The notes beneath the pieces were generated by a model, which was given only the letters and a program-made list of their open reading frames with translations, did not search any database and was not told the DNA's origin. The position numbers and the translations under genes were made by a program. A stretch of DNA of 64,000 bases, taken from positions 1-64,000 of the forward strand of contig NZ_JBLZFY010000008.1 of the NCBI RefSeq assembly GCF_050753365.1, given 5' to 3'. Shown here in pieces: positions 61,894-64,000 of the stretch. The stretch comes from Geminocystis sp050753365. GTDB taxonomy: Bacteria; Cyanobacteriota; Cyanobacteriia; Cyanobacteriales; Cyanobacteriaceae. The stretch's first letter is position 1; every line of letters starts with the position of its first letter.

Positions 61894-63084
61894 AGCTAAG
61901 ACGCATTTAAGTTACATTAATCAAATTTCCCTTATTTTTAAATTTTTTACTCCAATTTATCTCTAATTGATTTTCATTTAATAGCCTTTTAATTGTTGTT
62001 TCTAACTCTTCTACATTTTTAAATTCTCGATTAGCTATATATTCTTTTGCCGAATGCCAGACTAATTCTATTAAATTATAATCTGGACTATAAGGTGGTA
62101 AATATTCCAATATAATATTGGGTAGTTCTTTCTCTATTTTTTCTATTATTTCTTTCTTTTTATGAAAACTAGCATTATCTAATATTATTACTATTTTTGG
62201 TCCTATTTTTTCAAAATCTTCTTCTTTATTTCCTTTCTCTATCCATTCTTTTTTTATTTCTTCATTCAGTTTCTTTAATTGTTCATAAAATGTCATCGAA
62301 TCTCCTTTTTTAATCACATAACATACTCTCTTTTTATCTGAATATCTTAAGCCACCCATCATATTTACTCTCCCTCTTCTTCTTTGTCCTTTGACGGTTT
62401 TTCTCTTACCTTTTTTTGTCCATAATCGTCTTCTTATTACTCTCAAACTAAATCCGCATTCATCCCAAAACCATATCTGTAAATCATTTTCTCTTTCTTT
62501 ACTTAATCTTATATATTCTTCTATTTTTTCTTTAAATAATTCTCTTTTTTCTGGGTCTTGTTTATCTTCTAAACTATATTTTGACCAAATATAAACATAT
62601 TTATTTTTTTTTAATATCCTTTGTATTTGAGATTTACTTAACTTAATACCAGTTTCTTTTTCCAAGTTTTCTGATAATCTTTTTCCTGTCCAACGACCAA
62701 ATTCATATCCAAAAGTACTCGGTTCTATATCTACAATTTTTAATAATAATTCTATATATTCTGGTGTGGCTTTGTGATGATTTCCTTTTCTTGTTTCGTT
62801 TTGTAAACTTTCTGTATCATTAGGATTTCCATGAACAGCCCAATATGCGACTGTTCGAGGAGAGCAACCTAAAAAATCTGCTATTTCTTGATAATTCTTA
62901 CCATCATTTTCTAATAAAAAGATTAAAATTCGTTCTCTGACTTCAGCTCTATCTTCTTTTTTCAAAGCATTTTGTAAATAATGTTTTTCTTCAGGTGACA
63001 AGAAATTTTTAATAGGCATGGTTAAGATTAACAAATTTATTTGTGCTATTATGATTATAGACTATACAAGTGCGTTTTAGCTTA
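61892..63084. mobile_element. IS630-family insertion sequence
   Basis: The left end TAAGCTAAGACGCATTTAAG (61892) and the right end CAAGTGCGTTTTAGCTTA (63067-63084) form an inverted repeat AGCTAA-ACGCA-TT inside a TA duplication at both outer ends. Length is about 1.19 kb with one transposase gene. TA targeting is the IS630 habit. The left junction interrupts the trypsin-like protease remnant. The right flank is the upstream region of the gene at 63139. Confidence 0.85.
61907..63034 (-). CDS. IS630-family transposase
   Basis: A 375-residue DDE transposase. The N-terminal helix-turn-helix pair (KNYQEIADFLGCSPRTVAYW, and LSKSQIQRILKKNKY) binds the ends. The catalytic residues are in IWFWDECGFSL (first Asp), VIILDNASFHKKK (second Asp) and SPDYNLIELVWHSAKEY (Glu). 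All three are present and the frame is uninterrupted, so the element may be active. Met6 (MPIKNFLSPEEKHYLQ) is an alternative start. It carries the same strand sense as the coiled-coil cluster. Confidence 0.92.
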   Translation of the reverse strand: MLILTMPIKNFLSPEEKHYLQNALKKEDRAEVRERILIFLLENDGKNYQEIADFLGCSPRTVAYWAVHGNPNDTESLQNETRKGNHHKATPEYIELLLKIVDIEPSTFGYEFGRWTGKRLSENLEKETGIKLSKSQIQRILKKNKYVYIWSKYSLEDKQDPEKRELFKEKIEEYIRLSKERENDLQIWFWDECGFSLRVIRRRLWTKKGKRKTVKGQRRRGRVNMMGGLRYSDKKRVCYVIKKGDSMTFYEQLKKLNEEIKKEWIEKGNKEEDFEKIGPKIVIILDNASFHKKKEIIEKIEKELPNIILEYLPPYSPDYNLIELVWHSAKEYIANREFKNVEELETTIKRLLNENQLEINWSKKFKNKGNLINVT

Positions 63085-63138
63085 TGATTTGATCAATAAC
63101 ACTATAAAGAAAATCAAATAACCAAGCGAAGGTAAATT

Positions 63139-63708
63139 ATGAATTTTAAAAATCTTCCTTATTTCACTGCTTTGGGAGTAGGATTGTTGTTCAATGCAGG
63201 AATCAACTCGGCGGAGGCTTCTAGTTTAACAAAAGAAGAAACATCTAATTCTCATCAGCAAAACTTAATTAGTCAATTAGAAGGTCATGATACCTATAAT
63301 GGTGGAACACAAATGGAATGGGGCGACTATACGTTAGGTCGTGTTATCGGTAAAAGTGGCGATATTCTCTTTATTCGCACGGAAAGCGGAGCAGTTTTTC
63401 ATGCTAACGGTGGTTTTTGCCCCGGTTCAGATGTCTTAGTTCATGAAGCTGATGGCAGATACCATTTAGTGGACAAAGCTCATTCTCAATGGATTAGTCG
63501 CTTAAAAGCTAAATATGGTTGGAAACGAGTAGAAGTTTCGGGTGCTTTAAATGAGCGTACTGCGGCTATTTGGTCTGAGTTAGAAGCGTCTCGTACTGCT
63601 ACCCCTGCTGTTCAACCTGCTCCTGTGCGTGAAGTTGCTCCTGCACCTACCTACACTCCTCAACCTGAAGTTCAACAATTTAACCAACCCGTTCGTGGAT
63701 TGTGGTAA
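63139..63708 (+). CDS. Exported conserved cyanobacterial protein with proline-rich tail
   Basis: A 189-residue protein with a signal peptide (about 1-28, ending AEASS). The conserved middle (MEWGDYTLGRVIGKSGDILF, IRTESGAVFHANGGFCPGSD) looks like a small beta barrel. A basic segment WISRLKAKYGWKRVEVSGAL follows, and then a Pro/Ala/Val/Gln-rich tail (about 155-189). The gene has GAAGG before its ATG and a hairpin after its stop. I know this type as a recurrent cyanobacterial hypothetical, location periplasm or lumen; the function is unknown. Confidence 0.65.
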   Translation: MNFKNLPYFTALGVGLLFNAGINSAEASSLTKEETSNSHQQNLISQLEGHDTYNGGTQMEWGDYTLGRVIGKSGDILFIRTESGAVFHANGGFCPGSDVLVHEADGRYHLVDKAHSQWISRLKAKYGWKRVEVSGALNERTAAIWSELEASRTATPAVQPAPVREVAPAPTYTPQPEVQQFNQPVRGLW

Positions 63709-63727
63709 TTTCTTGTTATATTAAACT

Positions 63728-63757
63728 ACCCTGCCTAACTTTTTGGACAGGTAGGGT
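63728..63757 (+). terminator. Hairpin after the exported protein gene
   Basis: ACCCTGCCT (63728-63736) pairs with AGGTAGGGT (63749-63757), including one G-T pair, across a 12-nt loop. TCTTCAACCTT follows, a weak T tract. Position 20 bp after the stop supports a terminator role. Confidence 0.55.
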
Positions 63758-63810
63758 TCTTCAACCTTCATCCTCGAAGTGTTCCCTTTTTCCTATCTGC
63801 CTAAGGTAAA

Positions 63811-64000
63811 TTAGGGGTGAATTGAACCATCAGCCATAGTTGTACCTGTTAAATTAACACCGTTTAAAGCACTATTGCGTAAATTCACCCCTTTTAAATC
63901 TGCACCTATTAAGATTACTTCTATCATATTGCATCGGTGTAAACAACTTTCTTCTAAATTGACTTTTTGTAAAAGAGCGTGACTGAAAATACAGTTTTTT
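63811..64000 (-). CDS. Pentapeptide-repeat protein, C-terminal part (runs off the window)
   Basis: On the minus strand the frame is open from the window edge to TAA at 63811-63813. It reads FSHALLQKVNLEESCLHRCN, then GADLKGVNLRNSALNGVNLT and GTTMADGSIHP. The A(D/N)LXX pentapeptides indicate a right-handed beta-helix protein. The start lies to the right of the window, so length and location cannot be judged. Confidence 0.8.
   Translation of the reverse strand, partial: KNCIFSHALLQKVNLEESCLHRCNMIEVILIGADLKGVNLRNSALNGVNLTGTTMADGSIHP

Noticed and set aside
1..64000. tRNA or rRNA genes
   Set aside because: I scanned for T-arm GGTTCRAATCC patterns and for rRNA landmarks on both strands and saw none convincing. 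A covariance-model search would be needed to exclude a divergent tRNA.

Overview
The window comes from a low-GC, unicellular-type cyanobacterium, probably near Geminocystis or Cyanobacterium. The genus is inferred; the phylum is firm. Cyanobacterial markers are a phycobilisome rod-core linker (cpcG), NtcA, a small nblA gene, the fused panC-cmk gene, a group 2 sigma factor, a TLP40-type lumenal cyclophilin, DUF29 proteins and COP23 proteins. The chromosome is studded with CGATCG, mostly as TCGATCGA, a variant of the HIP1 palindrome typical of cyanobacteria. It also carries heptamer tandem repeats of the STRR type between genes.

Positions 1-23,000 are mostly housekeeping: cydA, cpcG, an ABC permease, ntcA, fabI, nblA, rodA, a MacB-type permease, smc, ftsQ, clpX-clpP, cobO, a sigma factor and a TldD protease. 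A remnant of a GIDE-domain gene precedes cpcG. A 226-bp tandem repeat precedes smc.

Positions 23,000-36,000 are accessory. There are two DUF29 genes and four small toxin-antitoxin or TA-like pairs: PrlF-YhaV, HicB-HicA, DUF6888-DUF6887 and VapB-VapC. A lumenal cyclophilin lies among them. A GTPase module follows (29357-34041): a dynamin-like GTPase, a TRAFAC-type small GTPase, a membrane partner and a helical protein. A gene graveyard (34932-35908) holds stubs of a class D beta-lactamase, a small antitoxin-like protein and an IS630-type transposase.

Positions 36,000-49,200 return to core and metabolic genes: glcF, a GDSL hydrolase, a YaaW-like protein, panC-cmk, several secreted proteins, an alpha/beta hydrolase, an HNH nuclease, a NUDIX hydrolase, adhE, lepB, rpmI and rplT.

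Positions 49,787-61,893 form the most unusual block, with all genes on the minus strand. Read 5' to 3', it starts with a broken trypsin-like protease cut by an IS630 element. Next come an FHA protein with a degenerate dynamin-like middle and a membrane hairpin, a secreted COP23 protein, a COP23/coiled-coil fusion, and then five long coiled-coil proteins plus one small coiled-coil membrane protein. Most of the coiled-coil proteins are close to 300 residues. Shared orientation, similar ribosome binding sites and similar architecture suggest a family expanded in place that builds an envelope- or membrane-associated structure. I do not recognise it as a described system. The window ends with a secreted proline-rich protein and the C-terminus of a pentapeptide-repeat protein.

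Four repeat families run through the window: a TA-flanked MITE-like element, a REP-like GTCATTGCGAGG element (single copies and 35-nt tandem arrays), heptamer STRR tracts, and the TCGATCGA octamer.
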